A stretch of DNA of 64,000 nucleotides from Phycisphaerales bacterium (lineage in GTDB: Bacteria > Planctomycetota > Phycisphaerae > Phycisphaerales > UBA1924), in the NCBI GenBank assembly GCA_020850415.1, contig JADZER010000054.1, positions 106,825 to 170,824 of the forward strand, in the 5' to 3' direction. How positions within the stretch are numbered: the first letter of the stretch is position 1; each line of letters begins with the position of its first letter. A program made the translations under genes and the position numbers. This document shows positions 17,488 through 27,194 of the stretch, piece after piece. The notes below the pieces were generated by a model. The model was not told where the DNA came from. It was given only the letters and a program-made list of their open reading frames with translations, and made no database searches.

Positions 17488-18345
17488 TTACTTCAACTGC
17501 CCGTAACGCTTGCTGTAACGGCGCCGGATGATCAGCTTGGTGCTGGCCTTCTTCCGGTCGCGGGTCGAGCCGCCCTTGGCCAGGGTGCCCGCCGGGCCGC
17601 AGGGCGCGCGCCCGCTCTTGCTCCGGCCCTCACCGCCGCCCAGCGGGTGGGCGTGGTGGCTCTTGGCCACGCCGCGGGTGATCGGCCGACGCCCGAGGTG
17701 ACGCGACATGCCGGCCTTGCCCAGGCGCCGGTTCTGGTGGTCGGAGTTCCCGACGACGCCGATGGTCGCGAGGCACTCCAGCGGCACGCGCCGGATCTCG
17801 CCGCTGGGCAGGACCAGGGTGGCGTACTTGCCCTCCTTGTTGGAGAGCTTGGCGGAGACGCCCGCGGAGCGGCACAGCTGGGCGCCGCGCCCGGGGAGCA
17901 GCTCGATGCAGTGCAGGTCCAGGCCCGTGGGGATGAACCGCAGGGCCATCATGTTGCCGGCCTCGGGCTCCACGGCGTGCTCGCGGGAGCACTCGATGGT
18001 CGCGCCGATCTTCAGGCCGCCCGGGGCGGGGATATACCGCTTGACGCCGTCGGCGTACTCGATCAGGGCGATGTGGCTTGAGCGGTTGGGATCGTACTCG
18101 ATCGCCACGACCGTGCCGGCGACGCCGTCGCGGTCCTTGCGCTTGAAGTCGATCACCCGGTACATGCGCTTGGCGCCGCCGCCGCGTCCCCGGACGGTGA
18201 TCTTGCCCTGGTTGTTCCGGCCGCCGTTCTTGGTGAGCGGGCGGACCAGAGACTTCTCGGGCCCTGTCCTGGTGACCTCGGCGTGGGTGTTCACCGACGC
18301 GTTGCGTCGGCCGGCGCTGGTTGGTTTATAGACACGGATCGGCAT
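17488..18345 (-). CDS. rplB: 50S ribosomal protein L2
   Basis: L2 is needed for subunit joining and peptidyl transfer. The 285-residue product starts MPIRVYKPTSAGRRNASVN. It contains GRNNQGKITVRGRGGGAKRMYR, the RNA-binding SH3 region ALRFIPTGLDLHCIELLPGRG, and the conserved HPLGGGEGRSKSGRAPCGP with the active-site histidine region KSHHAHPLGGG. Normal length. It follows rplW after 18 bp. Confidence 0.98.
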   Translation of the reverse strand: MPIRVYKPTSAGRRNASVNTHAEVTRTGPEKSLVRPLTKNGGRNNQGKITVRGRGGGAKRMYRVIDFKRKDRDGVAGTVVAIEYDPNRSSHIALIEYADGVKRYIPAPGGLKIGATIECSREHAVEPEAGNMMALRFIPTGLDLHCIELLPGRGAQLCRSAGVSAKLSNKEGKYATLVLPSGEIRRVPLECLATIGVVGNSDHQNRRLGKAGMSRHLGRRPITRGVAKSHHAHPLGGGEGRSKSGRAPCGPAGTLAKGGSTRDRKKASTKLIIRRRYSKRYGQLK

Positions 18346-18363
18346 CGGTCAGCCCTCGCCTGC

Positions 18364-18642
18364 TCAGAACAGTTCGATCGTCTGGCCCTCGGCCAGCCGC
18401 ACGGTCGCCTTCTTGGTCACTTTCTCGGTCACCCACCCGTAGCGGAGGCGACGCTCGCGCCCCTTGCGGACCTGGGTGGTCACCCCGACGACCTTCACGC
18501 CGTAGATCGATTCGACGGCGGACTTGATCTCGGTCTTGCTCGCGCGGCGGTCGACGAGGAAGCTGTAGCGGCCCTCCTCGTTCATCGCCGTGGTGCTCTT
18601 CTCGGTCAGGATCGGCTTCTTGATCACATAGGTCGCGTCCAT
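18364..18642 (-). CDS. rplW: 50S ribosomal protein L23
   Basis: L23 lies at the tunnel exit and docks trigger factor and SRP. The 92-residue product MDATYVIKKPILTEKSTTAM contains RYSFLVDRRASKTEIKSAVE and YGVKVVGVTTQVRKGRERR. Its ATG is one base past the rplD stop, pointing to coupled translation. Confidence 0.97.
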   Translation of the reverse strand: MDATYVIKKPILTEKSTTAMNEEGRYSFLVDRRASKTEIKSAVESIYGVKVVGVTTQVRKGRERRLRYGWVTEKVTKKATVRLAEGQTIELF

Positions 18643-18643
18643 G

Positions 18644-19342
18644 TCAAGCCACCTCCTCGACGGCCCTGCGGCCCATGGGGTTGACCTTCGCGTCCTTGCC
18701 GGTCTGGGAGCTGGGCCCCGCCAGCCACGACTCGAGCTCGTCGCGCCCGATCACCAGATAGCGGTGGTTGAGCATGTCGTAGGCGGTGAGCTGGTCGGCA
18801 CAGCAGACATCGACATCGCCCACATTGCGGGCGCTGAGCCAGACATTCTTGCTCTTGGCGCGGTCCTTGGACAGGGCCAGCAGCGCCCGGTGGTCGATCC
18901 CCACGGCCCTGAGGAAGTCGTTGAAGAGCTTGGTCTTGGGCTCGCTGAAGGTCAGGTTGTCGATGACCTTGACCTCGTTATCGACGAGCTTGGCGAGCAG
19001 GGCGTTGCGGTTGGCCTTGCGCCGCATCTTCTTGGGCATCGTGAGGTGGTAGTCCTCGCGGGTGCGCCGCTTCGAGAACGAGTGGCCACCGCCGCGGAAG
19101 TGCGGTGGCTTCTTGTTGCCGTGGCGGGCGTTGCCGGTGCCCTTCTGCTTGTAGATCTTGCGGGTCGAGCCCTCGACCTCGTGGCGGTTCTTGGTCCGCG
19201 CCGAGCCCTGCCGCAAGTTGGCGTGGTACATCACATACGCCTGCTTGATCAGCGCGGGGTTGACCGTCCCGCCGAGGGACGACTCATCGATTGTCAGCAG
19301 GGCGACTTCGTCGCCACTGATGTTGTAGACGGGGACATCCAT
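18644..19342 (-). CDS. rplD: 50S ribosomal protein L4
   Basis: L4 helps assemble the 50S subunit and in gammaproteobacteria represses the S10 operon. The 232-residue product has MDVPVYNISGDEVALLTIDE, the tunnel loop around KTKNRHEVEGSTRKIYKQKGTGNARHG and the C-terminal DVCCADQLTAYDMLNHRYLVIGRDELE. The gap to the rplC stop is 290 bp, far larger than any other gap in this half of the cluster. Confidence 0.97.
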   Translation of the reverse strand: MDVPVYNISGDEVALLTIDESSLGGTVNPALIKQAYVMYHANLRQGSARTKNRHEVEGSTRKIYKQKGTGNARHGNKKPPHFRGGGHSFSKRRTREDYHLTMPKKMRRKANRNALLAKLVDNEVKVIDNLTFSEPKTKLFNDFLRAVGIDHRALLALSKDRAKSKNVWLSARNVGDVDVCCADQLTAYDMLNHRYLVIGRDELESWLAGPSSQTGKDAKVNPMGRRAVEEVA

Positions 19343-19632
19343 CTGTCTTGCTCCGTCCGACGCCTTTCCTATCCGTCGCTCGGGACCCAGCCCTCGCTCC
19401 GGATCGCTTCGCCTATCCGCCCGCCCCCTGTCGCCCCTGTGGGGCCCGCTCTCGCGTGGGGGTCGTGCGGAATCGACTCGGCTGCCTCAGTCGCGGCCGG
19501 GCACAGCGCCCGACCGACTCGTGTCTGTTGTCGTCCGGCGGTTTCGGTCGGGGACTTGCCCCTTCGCGACCCTCCGGACCCCGCGGCTGGCTGTGGTCGC
19601 CCCCGCGGGTGGTTCCTCTACGCCCGACCGGC

Positions 19633-20307
19633 CTACTTGCCGGCCTTGCCCTTGCTGCGGTTGAGCCGGACGGCCGGCCTCACCAACACCGTCCCGCCGT
19701 TGGCGCCGGGCACGGGGCCCTTGACCAGCAGCAGGCTCTTGTCGCTGTCGATCCTGACGACCGGGAGGCTGCGAACGGTGACCCGCTCGTCGCCCATGTG
19801 GCCCGACATGCGCTTGCCCTTCTTGAGCTTGCCGCAGTGGCCGCGGTTGGTCGCGTGGGCGCCGATCGAGCCCGGGGAGCGGTGCTTTCGCTCGACGCCG
19901 TGGCTGGCGGGCATGCCCTTGAAGCCGTGTCGCTTCATGACGCCCGCGAAGCCCTTGCCCTTGCTCTGGCCGACGACATCGACGAACAGCACGCCGTCGA
20001 GCGTCTCCAGCCCGAGCTGCTGGCCGAGCCCGAAGCCGGCGACATCGTCCACGCGGGATTCGGTGTGGTGCCGCTTGGGGGCGGCGCCGGCCTTGGCGTC
20101 GTGGCCGATCATGGGGATGGTGGAGTTGCGTGGCTTGACATCGCCCCAGCCGACCTGGACGGCGGTGTAGCCGTCGGTCTCGGCGGTGCGGACCTGGGTG
20201 ACCACGCTCGGGGTCATCTCCAGGACGGTGACGGGCGTGGAGGTCTTGCCGTCCTGGCTGAAGACCCTCGTCATCCCGATCTTCTTGGCAAAGAGTGTGA
20301 CTGCCAT
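19633..20307 (-). CDS. rplC: 50S ribosomal protein L3
   Basis: L3 binds near the peptidyl transferase centre and starts 50S assembly. The 224-residue product begins [20 protein letters not shown]. It carries [23 protein letters not shown], the loop that approaches the active site, and [19 protein letters not shown]. The 103 bp between rpsJ and this gene hold an imperfect stem (GGGG...CCCC) around 20370-20405. Confidence 0.97.
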   Translation of the reverse strand: MAVTLFAKKIGMTRVFSQDGKTSTPVTVLEMTPSVVTQVRTAETDGYTAVQVGWGDVKPRNSTIPMIGHDAKAGAAPKRHHTESRVDDVAGFGLGQQLGLETLDGVLFVDVVGQSKGKGFAGVMKRHGFKGMPASHGVERKHRSPGSIGAHATNRGHCGKLKKGKRMSGHMGDERVTVRSLPVVRIDSDKSLLLVKGPVPGANGGTVLVRPAVRLNRSKGKAGK

Positions 20308-20410
20308 CGTGCAACTCGCTTTGCTTCGTGCCTCCCGGTCCGGCCGAGGGGCAGAGGAAGTCTTGCTGTCAAACAGAAGGGGCCGCCCGCCTGCGGACGA
20401 CCCCTGTGAT

Positions 20411-20719
<309 letters not shown>

Positions 20720-21152
20720 CCATCACCTCGACGCGGGCCGCGACCAGCCCATCTCGACGACTCCATCTGACGCGGGTGCGAACCCGCCCGACGCGCCACA
20801 CACGCGCCGGCACTCTCACCGATCCCGATCATTCGGGCTTGGCCGCATCCGTGCCGCTGGCGAGGCCAGAACCTGGTGCGACGAATCCACCGACACGGGC
20901 TCCGCCCGTGTTTGCGCAACCCGAACGGGGTTGAGCCCAGAAGCTTACGACCCCGGCGGGTGCAGTCAAACCCCGCAGCCCCTCTATTTGACCATCCGGC
21001 GGAGGGCGCGCTCCCCCGGACGCTCCCCGGGGCCCGCCGCGGACACTGTTGTACGGAATATGTGCGGCAATGATCCCCGCCCGTTCGGCCCCGGGCCCCC
21101 GCGAGCGCCGCCCAGGACCGATCCCCCGGGGCGCCCGAACTGAGCCCGCTCC
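20720..21152. other. Leader/promoter region of the ribosomal cluster
   Basis: These 433 bases between the pfkA stop and rpsJ hold no convincing gene. They contain a candidate promoter (20942-20969) and a hairpin, CACGGGC (20894-20900) with GCCCGTG (20904-20910), that would fall in a 5' leader of about 210 nt before rpsJ. The length fits a regulated leader, but the L4-type S10 leader of E. coli is not recognisable. Confidence 0.5.
20942..20969 (-). promoter_or_regulatory. Candidate promoter for the ribosomal cluster
   Basis: On the minus strand TTGACT (20964-20969), five of six to the -35 consensus, is followed after 16 bp by TAAGCT (20942-20947), a poor -10. It is the best TTGACA-like box I saw in the gap upstream of rpsJ. 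Confidence 0.35.
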
Positions 21153-22262
21153 TCACGCCCCCGCGTCGTCACCGAAGCTGGTGTACACGCTCCGGGCGGC
21201 GGCGATCAGCGGGTGATCCTGCGGCACAAGCCGCTGCTTCCCCGCCGCCTCGGTCAGGTCAACATCCGTCAGCCGGCCCTGCTGCATCACCACCAGCCGG
21301 TTGCGCCGGCCCTCCCGCAGCAGGCCCATGGCGTGGTCGCCGAACTGGGTGGCCAGCACCCGATCCGCGGCACAGGGCGTTCCCCCCCGCTGCACATGCC
21401 CCAGCACGACATACCGCGACTCGATCCCGGTCGCGTCCTCGATCTGCCCGGCGAGCCATTTGCCCACCCCGCCCAGGCGGATCGGGTCCGGGCTGTTCTC
21501 GATGACCCGGTCGACGATCTGCTTGCCCCCCTCGGGCTTGGCCCCCTCGGAAACCACGACGATGCTGAACCGCTTGCCCCGGCGCGATCGGAGCGCCACG
21601 ACATGCGCGATTTCCTCGAGCGAGAACGGGATCTCCGGGATCAGGATGATGTCCGCCCCGCTGGCGACCCCCGCGTGCAGGGCGATCCAGCCCGCGTTCC
21701 GGCCCATCACCTCGACGACCATGACCCGGTGGTGGCTCGCGGCAGTGGAGTGGACTCGGTCGATCGCCTCGGTCGCCGTCTCGACCGCCGTGGAGAACCC
21801 GAAGGTCAACTCCGAGCCCCAGAGGTCGTTGTCGATGGTCTTGGGCACGCCGATGCAGTTGATGCCCCTGCGGGCGAAGGGCTCGGCGCAGGTCATCGTC
21901 CCGTCACCACCGATGACCACCATCGCCTCGATCCCGTGCTTGCGCATGACGGCCATGCAGTGCTCGGTGCGGTCCTCGTAGATCCAGGACCCGTCGTCGG
22001 CCCGAGCGACCGCGTGGCGCAACGGGTTGGCCTTGTTCGATGAGCCCAGGATCGTCCCGCCGCGGGTCAGGATGTTCGACACATCGTCGGCCCGGAGGGT
22101 GACGGTGCGGTCCTCGATCAGCCCGAGGAACCCGTCCTCGATCCCGACGACCGCGATGTCGTGGTACACCGCTTCCTTGACGACCGAGCGGATAACCGCG
22201 TTGAGGCCGGGGCAATCGCCGCCGCCGGTGAGCACGCCGATTCTGGAGGGGGCGATGGACAT
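21153..22262 (-). CDS. pfkA: 6-phosphofructokinase (G104/K124 subtype)
   Basis: This enzyme phosphorylates fructose 6-phosphate to fructose 1,6-bisphosphate in glycolysis. The 369-residue product has GVLTGGGDCPGLNAVIR, GGDGTMTCA (residues 118-126), PKTIDND (140-146), EVMGRNAGWIAL and LGHVQRGGTPCAADR. The two residues that separate ATP- from PPi-using enzymes are Gly at 121 (equivalent to G104) and Lys at 141 (equivalent to K124). This mixed pair is known from actinobacterial ATP-dependent PFKs, so ATP use is predicted despite the PPi-type lysine. This matters because the window also encodes two pyrophosphatases that compete for PPi. The start is the ATG at 22260-22262; an upstream in-frame start adds 20 unconserved residues. 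Confidence 0.93.
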   Translation of the reverse strand: MSIAPSRIGVLTGGGDCPGLNAVIRSVVKEAVYHDIAVVGIEDGFLGLIEDRTVTLRADDVSNILTRGGTILGSSNKANPLRHAVARADDGSWIYEDRTEHCMAVMRKHGIEAMVVIGGDGTMTCAEPFARRGINCIGVPKTIDNDLWGSELTFGFSTAVETATEAIDRVHSTAASHHRVMVVEVMGRNAGWIALHAGVASGADIILIPEIPFSLEEIAHVVALRSRRGKRFSIVVVSEGAKPEGGKQIVDRVIENSPDPIRLGGVGKWLAGQIEDATGIESRYVVLGHVQRGGTPCAADRVLATQFGDHAMGLLREGRRNRLVVMQQGRLTDVDLTEAAGKQRLVPQDHPLIAAARSVYTSFGDDAGA

Positions 22263-22454
22263 GGCGGATGGTATCGTCTTGTTTGGACGCCTGATGTACG
22301 GGATGTATGCTGTCCGATGCAATCAGATGGGTCGCCCGCGCGTTCTGCCCTCCGAGCCATGGGCGGCCGCCCGGACCTCGCCTCGACGACGCCCGCCTAC
22401 CGACCGTGGGGTGCGGGGGTCGGTCCAGCATGATGGATGCAGGAGCAGCTCACG

Positions 22455-23207
22455 ATGCAGTCCAAGCACGCCGCGATCGTCCTGACCCTCGGTCTCGCCG
22501 CTGCCACCGGGGCAGGGGTTTGGGTCATGCAGGGTGGGAAGCCCGAGGCTCCCGCCGTCCAGCCGCGGCCCTCGGCCCCGCCGCCGGCGCCGGTGGAGGC
22601 CCCGGCGCCTCGCCCCGCGCCGGATCTGGATAACTGGATCCCGCCCACGCCGCCGATCGTGATCGAGGAGCCCGAGCCGGCGCCCGAGCTCGACCGGGAC
22701 GAGCGTCGGGCCCGGGCCCGCGACGAGTTCGTTCGACGCTTCGACACCGACGGCGACGGCGAGCTGTCCGAAGCCGAGCGTGAGGCCGCCCGGTCTGCAT
22801 TCCGCGACCGCGGGTCCAACGACCGTGAGCTCATCATGCGGCGGTTCGACACCGACGGCGACGGGGACCTCTCCGAGGCTGAGCGCCAGGTGGCCCGCGA
22901 GAAGCTCCAGGAGGTCCGCGAGGGCATCATGGCCCGGGTCGTGCCCCAGTACGACCTCGACGGGGACGGCGAGCTCAACGAGCAGGAGCGTGACGCTGCC
23001 AGGCCCGCGTTCCAGGCGGAGTTCGAGCGGCTCCGCACCGTCGCGACCCTCGACCTGGACAACTCCGGCGCGGTCGATCAGGACGAGCTGGCCCGCGCCC
23101 TCATCGCCGTCACCGACGGGGACATGGCGATGGACCTCAACCGGGACGGCGAGGTGAACTACCGCGACGCCGCGTACGCGACGGAGGTCGCCAAGAGCAG
23201 CGATTGA
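22455..23207 (+). CDS. Secreted or anchored EF-hand calcium-binding protein
   Basis: The 250-residue product starts MQSKHAAIVLTLGLAAATGAG, an N-terminal hydrophobic segment that is either a signal peptide or an anchor. A Pro/Ala-rich linker follows. The rest carries five EF-hand-like loops: DTDGDGELSEAE, DTDGDGDLSEAE, DLDGDGELNEQE, DLDNSGAVDQDE and DLNRDGEVNYRD. All keep the acidic ligands at positions 1, 3, 5 and 12 or close to it, so Ca2+ binding outside the cytoplasm is likely. Such repeats also resemble dockerin-like loops. An AGGAG sits nine bases before this ATG, which is why I prefer it to the ATG 18 bases upstream. It is divergent from pfkA across 192 bp. Confidence 0.85.
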   Translation: MQSKHAAIVLTLGLAAATGAGVWVMQGGKPEAPAVQPRPSAPPPAPVEAPAPRPAPDLDNWIPPTPPIVIEEPEPAPELDRDERRARARDEFVRRFDTDGDGELSEAEREAARSAFRDRGSNDRELIMRRFDTDGDGDLSEAERQVAREKLQEVREGIMARVVPQYDLDGDGELNEQERDAARPAFQAEFERLRTVATLDLDNSGAVDQDELARALIAVTDGDMAMDLNRDGEVNYRDAAYATEVAKSSD

Positions 23208-23273
23208 GACGAACCCGGGAGAGGCCCACGCGCCCGCGCCGGGGCCACTTCCGGCGCGCCCGATGGGGCGCGC

Positions 23274-23990
23274 TCACGCCCGAGCCAGCACCCCGCCACG
23301 CGCACGGGTCGATTCCATCACCCGCTGTAGGCTGCGTCCCGGGCAGGCGGTCGGGCGGATCTCTTGGTGCGTGTACACCCGGCCGACCGGCACCTTGTAC
23401 TTGCGCATCATCGCCGCGACAAAGTCGTCGAGCGCCTTGACCGAGGCGCCGGTGGGAGACTGCTGGTCGTAGTTGCCCATGACCATCACGCCCAGGTTGT
23501 GCTCGTTGTTGTCTGCGACATGAGCGCCCTGGAGGTTGATCGGCCTTCCCTCCCACACGCGGCCCGCGGGGTCCACGATGTAGTGATAGCCGATATCCGC
23601 CCAGCCGCGGGAGTCAACATGCGAGTTGCGGATCGACTCCAACCGGCTGGCGGCGTCGGCCTGGCTCGTGCTGGTGAACGCCGTCATGCCGTCGTGGTGG
23701 ACGGTGATGCGGCTGATGCCGTTCATCGGGTTGGTGTCCCAGAGCTTCGGTGTGGCCCGCGTCCAGGTGGTCCGGGGGATCACGCCGGTCGCCGGCGCCG
23801 TGGCCGTCGACGACGACCCGGTCATCCACCCGGGTTTCTGCGACTCGAACTTCCAGACCGAGGGGTCGCCCGCCTGCGGCGTGACGCGGACGCCCGGCCG
23901 GCGGGCCGAACTCGCGCAACCCTGGAGCAGGACGAACGCCCCGGCCGCGAAGCCGGAGTGAAGCAACTGACGACGGGAGTATTGATCCAT
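23274..23990 (-). CDS. N-acetylmuramoyl-L-alanine amidase (amidase_2/PGRP fold), Tat lipoprotein
   Basis: This is predicted to cut the amide bond between muramic acid and the peptide stem of peptidoglycan. The N-terminus MDQYSRRQLLHSGFAAGAFV has the twin-arginine motif, and LLQGC is a good lipobox, so the protein is probably exported folded and lipid-anchored. The catalytic domain shows the zinc ligands in TVHHDGM (His), HQEIRPTACPG (His and Cys), and the fold markers GYHYIVDPAGRVWEGRP and HNLGVMVMGNYD. Total 238 residues. It is convergent with the EF-hand gene and divergent from the DUF481 gene. A role in peptidoglycan recycling or defence is possible. Confidence 0.88.
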   Translation of the reverse strand: MDQYSRRQLLHSGFAAGAFVLLQGCASSARRPGVRVTPQAGDPSVWKFESQKPGWMTGSSSTATAPATGVIPRTTWTRATPKLWDTNPMNGISRITVHHDGMTAFTSTSQADAASRLESIRNSHVDSRGWADIGYHYIVDPAGRVWEGRPINLQGAHVADNNEHNLGVMVMGNYDQQSPTGASVKALDDFVAAMMRKYKVPVGRVYTHQEIRPTACPGRSLQRVMESTRARGGVLARA

Positions 23991-24141
23991 ACCGCCTTCT
24001 CCATCGGTCGGGGGCCCCGCCGCGGATCAGCAATCTCTGGCCGGCGCACCCGACGATGATCCCACAGCATACCCGTGCAACGCCCCGGGAAAGGCTGTCG
24101 GTTGTCGGGGATTCCCGCCGGCCACCGCTAGGTTCCAGCCT

Positions 24142-24969
24142 ATGAAGACAATCCCCCAACCAAGTCGTGCTCTGTTCGGGCTCTTGTGCCTGGCCGCCCC
24201 GGCCGCCGCGGCGTCGGCGGGGGGTGAACTGCCAACCACCGGCGCCCGGGTCTCCCTCTCGGCCCAGGACGAGCAGGGCGCCGAGGCGATCGAGGAAGCC
24301 GACCGTGGCTGGCTCGCCGGGTGGGCAGGTTCGATCGAGTTCGGGCTCACCGGCGCCTCGGGCAACAACGAGAACTTCAACCTCCGGGGCGCGGCGAGTG
24401 CCAGCCGCGAGGACGACCGAACCGCCGATCAGATCAACCTCGTCTACACCTACTCCAACGACGAGGGCGACAAGACGGAGAACAGGTTCCAGGTCGACGG
24501 GCGCCACGACTGGAAGTTCTCTGACAGCCCGTGGCGCGTCTATGTCGGCGCCACCTACGAGTACGACGAGTTCCAGGACTGGGACCACCGGCTGAGCGTG
24601 GGTCCCGGCGTCGGCTACCAGGCGGTCGAGACCGAAAAGACCAGTCTCCTGCTCCGCGCCGGCCTCAACGCCACCCGAGAGTTCGGCGGCAGCGACAACC
24701 GGTGGCACCCCGAGGCCGACCTGGGCCTGGACCTCACCCACCTGCTCACCGAACGCCAGAGCCTGGAGGCAGTCTTCGACCTGTACCCCTCGCTGGACCC
24801 GATCGGGCCCTACCGCTTCGTCGGGAAGGCCGGCTGGAAGATCGATGTCGACCCCGAGGTCAACCTCTTCCTGCGCCTCGGCGTCGAGGACCGGTACGAC
24901 AGCTCCCCCGGCCCGGACAAGAAACGCAACGATATCGGCTACTACGCGACGCTCGGCTGGTCCTTCTGA
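24142..24969 (+). CDS. DUF481 outer-membrane beta-barrel protein
   Basis: The product (275 residues) has a signal peptide MKTIPQPSRALFGLLCLAAP ending near AAASA. It then shows alternating beta strands with aromatic girdles (WAGSIEFGLTGASGNNENFN, DWKFSDSPWRVYVGATYEYD, GYYATLGWSF), the pattern of the DUF481/YdiY salt-induced outer-membrane family. The last residue is Phe, the usual outer-membrane insertion signal. It precedes mscS by 56 bp in the same direction, so a shared response to osmotic change is plausible. The function of the family is not established. Confidence 0.82.
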   Translation: MKTIPQPSRALFGLLCLAAPAAAASAGGELPTTGARVSLSAQDEQGAEAIEEADRGWLAGWAGSIEFGLTGASGNNENFNLRGAASASREDDRTADQINLVYTYSNDEGDKTENRFQVDGRHDWKFSDSPWRVYVGATYEYDEFQDWDHRLSVGPGVGYQAVETEKTSLLLRAGLNATREFGGSDNRWHPEADLGLDLTHLLTERQSLEAVFDLYPSLDPIGPYRFVGKAGWKIDVDPEVNLFLRLGVEDRYDSSPGPDKKRNDIGYYATLGWSF

Positions 24970-25025
24970 CAACCGCGCCAACAATCCGATCGCTCACCCG
25001 ATCACCCCCTGATGGAGGACACCCC

Positions 25026-25976
25026 ATGGCTTGGCAGGATCAGCCCGCCGCCGACATTGCCGCACCCGCGTCCGCTGGCCCCACGCCCCTCATCGGCGCC
25101 CTCGATACCGACGCCGCCGGCTCCGCGGCGATCGACCTTCTCAGCGGGCGCGGCGACACGGCCGACTGGCTGACGCTCTGGCAGTCGCTCGGCTGGCCGA
25201 TCACCAAAGCCCTCGTCCTCATCTTCGTGGTGCTCATCGTCAGCGGGTGGGCCGGCCGCTTCGTCACCGGCGTTTCCCGAAAGGCCCGCGTCGAGGAGAC
25301 CCTCGCCCGCTTCTTCGGCAACCTCGCCAAGTACGCCATCATGGTGCTCGGCGGGCTGGCGATCCTCTCGACCTTCGGCATCAACACCGCGAGCTTCGCG
25401 GCCGTCATCGCCGCCGCCGGCTTCGCCCTGGGCATGGCCCTCTCCGGCACGCTCGGCAACTTCGCCTCGGGCGTGATGCTGCTGATCTTCCGGCCGTTCA
25501 AGGTCGGTGATGTGGTCAACGCCGGCGGCGTGACCGGCCAGGTCGACGAGATCGGGATGTTCTCCACCGTCTTCGACACGCCCGACAACCGTCGGATCAT
25601 CGTGCCCAACGGGTCGATCTACGGCGCCACCATCGAGAACATCACCTATCACAAGCACCGGCGCGTCGATGTCGCCGTCGGCACCGACTACGGCGCGGAC
25701 CTGGACATGACCCGCGAGGTGCTCATGGGCGTGGCGACGGGGGTGTTGGGCCGCCTGCCGCACAAGGAACCGGTCGTGTACCTCAACGAGCTGGGGGCGT
25801 CGAGCGTCGACTGGGCCGTTCGGGTGTGGGCCCCCACCGCCGACTACTGGACCGTCCGCGAGCGCCTCACCCGCGACATCAAGGTCGCCCTCGACACCGC
25901 GGGTATCAGCATCCCCTTCCCCCACCGTACCGTCCAGATCCCCGCCGGCATCGATGTCCGCATCCGCAAGGACTGA
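25026..25976 (+). CDS. mscS: Small-conductance mechanosensitive channel (MscS family)
   Basis: MscS channels open under membrane tension and release solutes on hypo-osmotic shock. The 316-residue product has about 50 hydrophilic residues, a first membrane helix near ALVLIFVVLIVSGWAG, and a second near AIMVLGGLAIL. The pore helix is ASFAAVIAAAGFALGMALSG, followed by the conserved NFASGVMLLIFRPFKVGD and the cytoplasmic beta domain with IVPNGSIYGATIENIT. Length and three-helix layout match E. coli MscS. The ATG follows GGAGG. It is probably co-transcribed with the DUF481 gene. Confidence 0.93.
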   Translation: MAWQDQPAADIAAPASAGPTPLIGALDTDAAGSAAIDLLSGRGDTADWLTLWQSLGWPITKALVLIFVVLIVSGWAGRFVTGVSRKARVEETLARFFGNLAKYAIMVLGGLAILSTFGINTASFAAVIAAAGFALGMALSGTLGNFASGVMLLIFRPFKVGDVVNAGGVTGQVDEIGMFSTVFDTPDNRRIIVPNGSIYGATIENITYHKHRRVDVAVGTDYGADLDMTREVLMGVATGVLGRLPHKEPVVYLNELGASSVDWAVRVWAPTADYWTVRERLTRDIKVALDTAGISIPFPHRTVQIPAGIDVRIRKD

Positions 25977-26100
25977 CGCTCCCCGGCCGATCCTGGGTCC
26001 TCTCCCCGACCGGGGCCGCCCGATTCGGCACCCCCGGACGGACCGGCTAGACTGGAGGACCCCCCGGCGGAGCCCGGGCCGGGAGCGGGAGAGGATCAGC

Positions 26101-26946
26101 ATGCACGGAAGCAGGACGCTCATGCCCGACACACTCGCCGAGCGGTACCACCGGACCTGCGAGCGGGTCGCGGACGCCGCCCGGCGCACCGGGCGACGCC
26201 CCGAGGATGTCATCCTCGTCGCCGTCACCAAGAACGCCGAGCCGGAGGACATCCGGGGGCTCCTGGAGCTTGGCCACCGCGATTTCGGCGAGAACCGCGT
26301 CCAGCAGTTGGTCCAACGGGCCGCCATGGTCGAGGAGTTCCTCCAGCGGCTCCGCGTCCACCCCAAGGGCAGCCAGGACCGCCAGACCCGCGAGACCGCC
26401 GCCACGGTCGTCCTGAACGGACAAACCCCCGGCGCCATCCCCGACGCAGTCCGCTGGCACATGATCGGGCACCTGCAGCGCAACAAGGCCCGCAAGGTCG
26501 CCGACTATTGCCGGCTCATCCACTCGGTCGATTCCCTCCGGCTCGCCGAGGAAGTCCAGCAGATCGCCCTCCGCGCCGACCGGCCCGTCGAGGTGCTCGT
26601 GCAGGTCAACTGCTCGCTCGAACCCCAGAAGTTCGGCTGCCCCATCGCCGCGGCACGCCCGCTCGCCGAGCAGATCGAGACCATGATCAATGTCCGGGTC
26701 CGGGGCCTCATGACCATCGCCGCCGCGAGCGAGAACCCAGAGGACGCCCGGCAGACCTTCGCCCGCTGCCGCGAGCTGTTCGAGGAGATCCGCACACGCG
26801 GCGTGGGTGAGGGCCGGTTCAACATCCTCAGCATGGGCATGACCGGCGACTTTGAGATCGCCATCGAAGAAGGCGCCAACATCGTCCGCGTCGGGACCGC
26901 CATTTTCGGCGAACGCGAGCCCGACCCCGACGAGCCTGTCGACTGA
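26101..26946 (+). CDS. YggS/PROSC-family PLP homeostasis protein
   Basis: This family binds pyridoxal phosphate on a TIM-barrel lysine and balances free PLP and amino/keto-acid pools. The Lys is in VAVTKNAEP. Other markers are GHRDFGENRVQQL, WHMIGHLQRNKARKV, HSVDSLRLA, VNCSLEPQKFGC and the end FNILSMGMTGDFEIAIEEGANIVR with RVGTAIFGER. The product is 281 residues, some 45-50 more than typical; an extra segment of about 30 residues lies between EEFLQRLR and DAVRWHM. The start at 26101 follows GGGAGAGG; the Met seven codons later is an alternative. A PLP decarboxylase is encoded elsewhere in the window. Confidence 0.93.
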   Translation: MHGSRTLMPDTLAERYHRTCERVADAARRTGRRPEDVILVAVTKNAEPEDIRGLLELGHRDFGENRVQQLVQRAAMVEEFLQRLRVHPKGSQDRQTRETAATVVLNGQTPGAIPDAVRWHMIGHLQRNKARKVADYCRLIHSVDSLRLAEEVQQIALRADRPVEVLVQVNCSLEPQKFGCPIAAARPLAEQIETMINVRVRGLMTIAAASENPEDARQTFARCRELFEEIRTRGVGEGRFNILSMGMTGDFEIAIEEGANIVRVGTAIFGEREPDPDEPVD

Positions 26947-27194
26947 GCCCGTCGACTGAGCCGGGCGCTCCTGCCCAGGGCGATCCAAGGCCCAAGCCCG
27001 AGCGTTCCGCCCCCCGCCAACCCCCTCGATCACACCAGAGGCCCGCGCCGTCATGCGCGGCCGCTTGGTCCGCCGCGCTCGTAGTTACCGGCCCTCGGCC
27101 CGGATCCCCCGATCCGGCGCCGCAATCCACCCCCGCGACGATCGTTGTGCTGGGCGTGAGTGGGACACGGAAAGCCAAAGGAAGGAGCACCACA

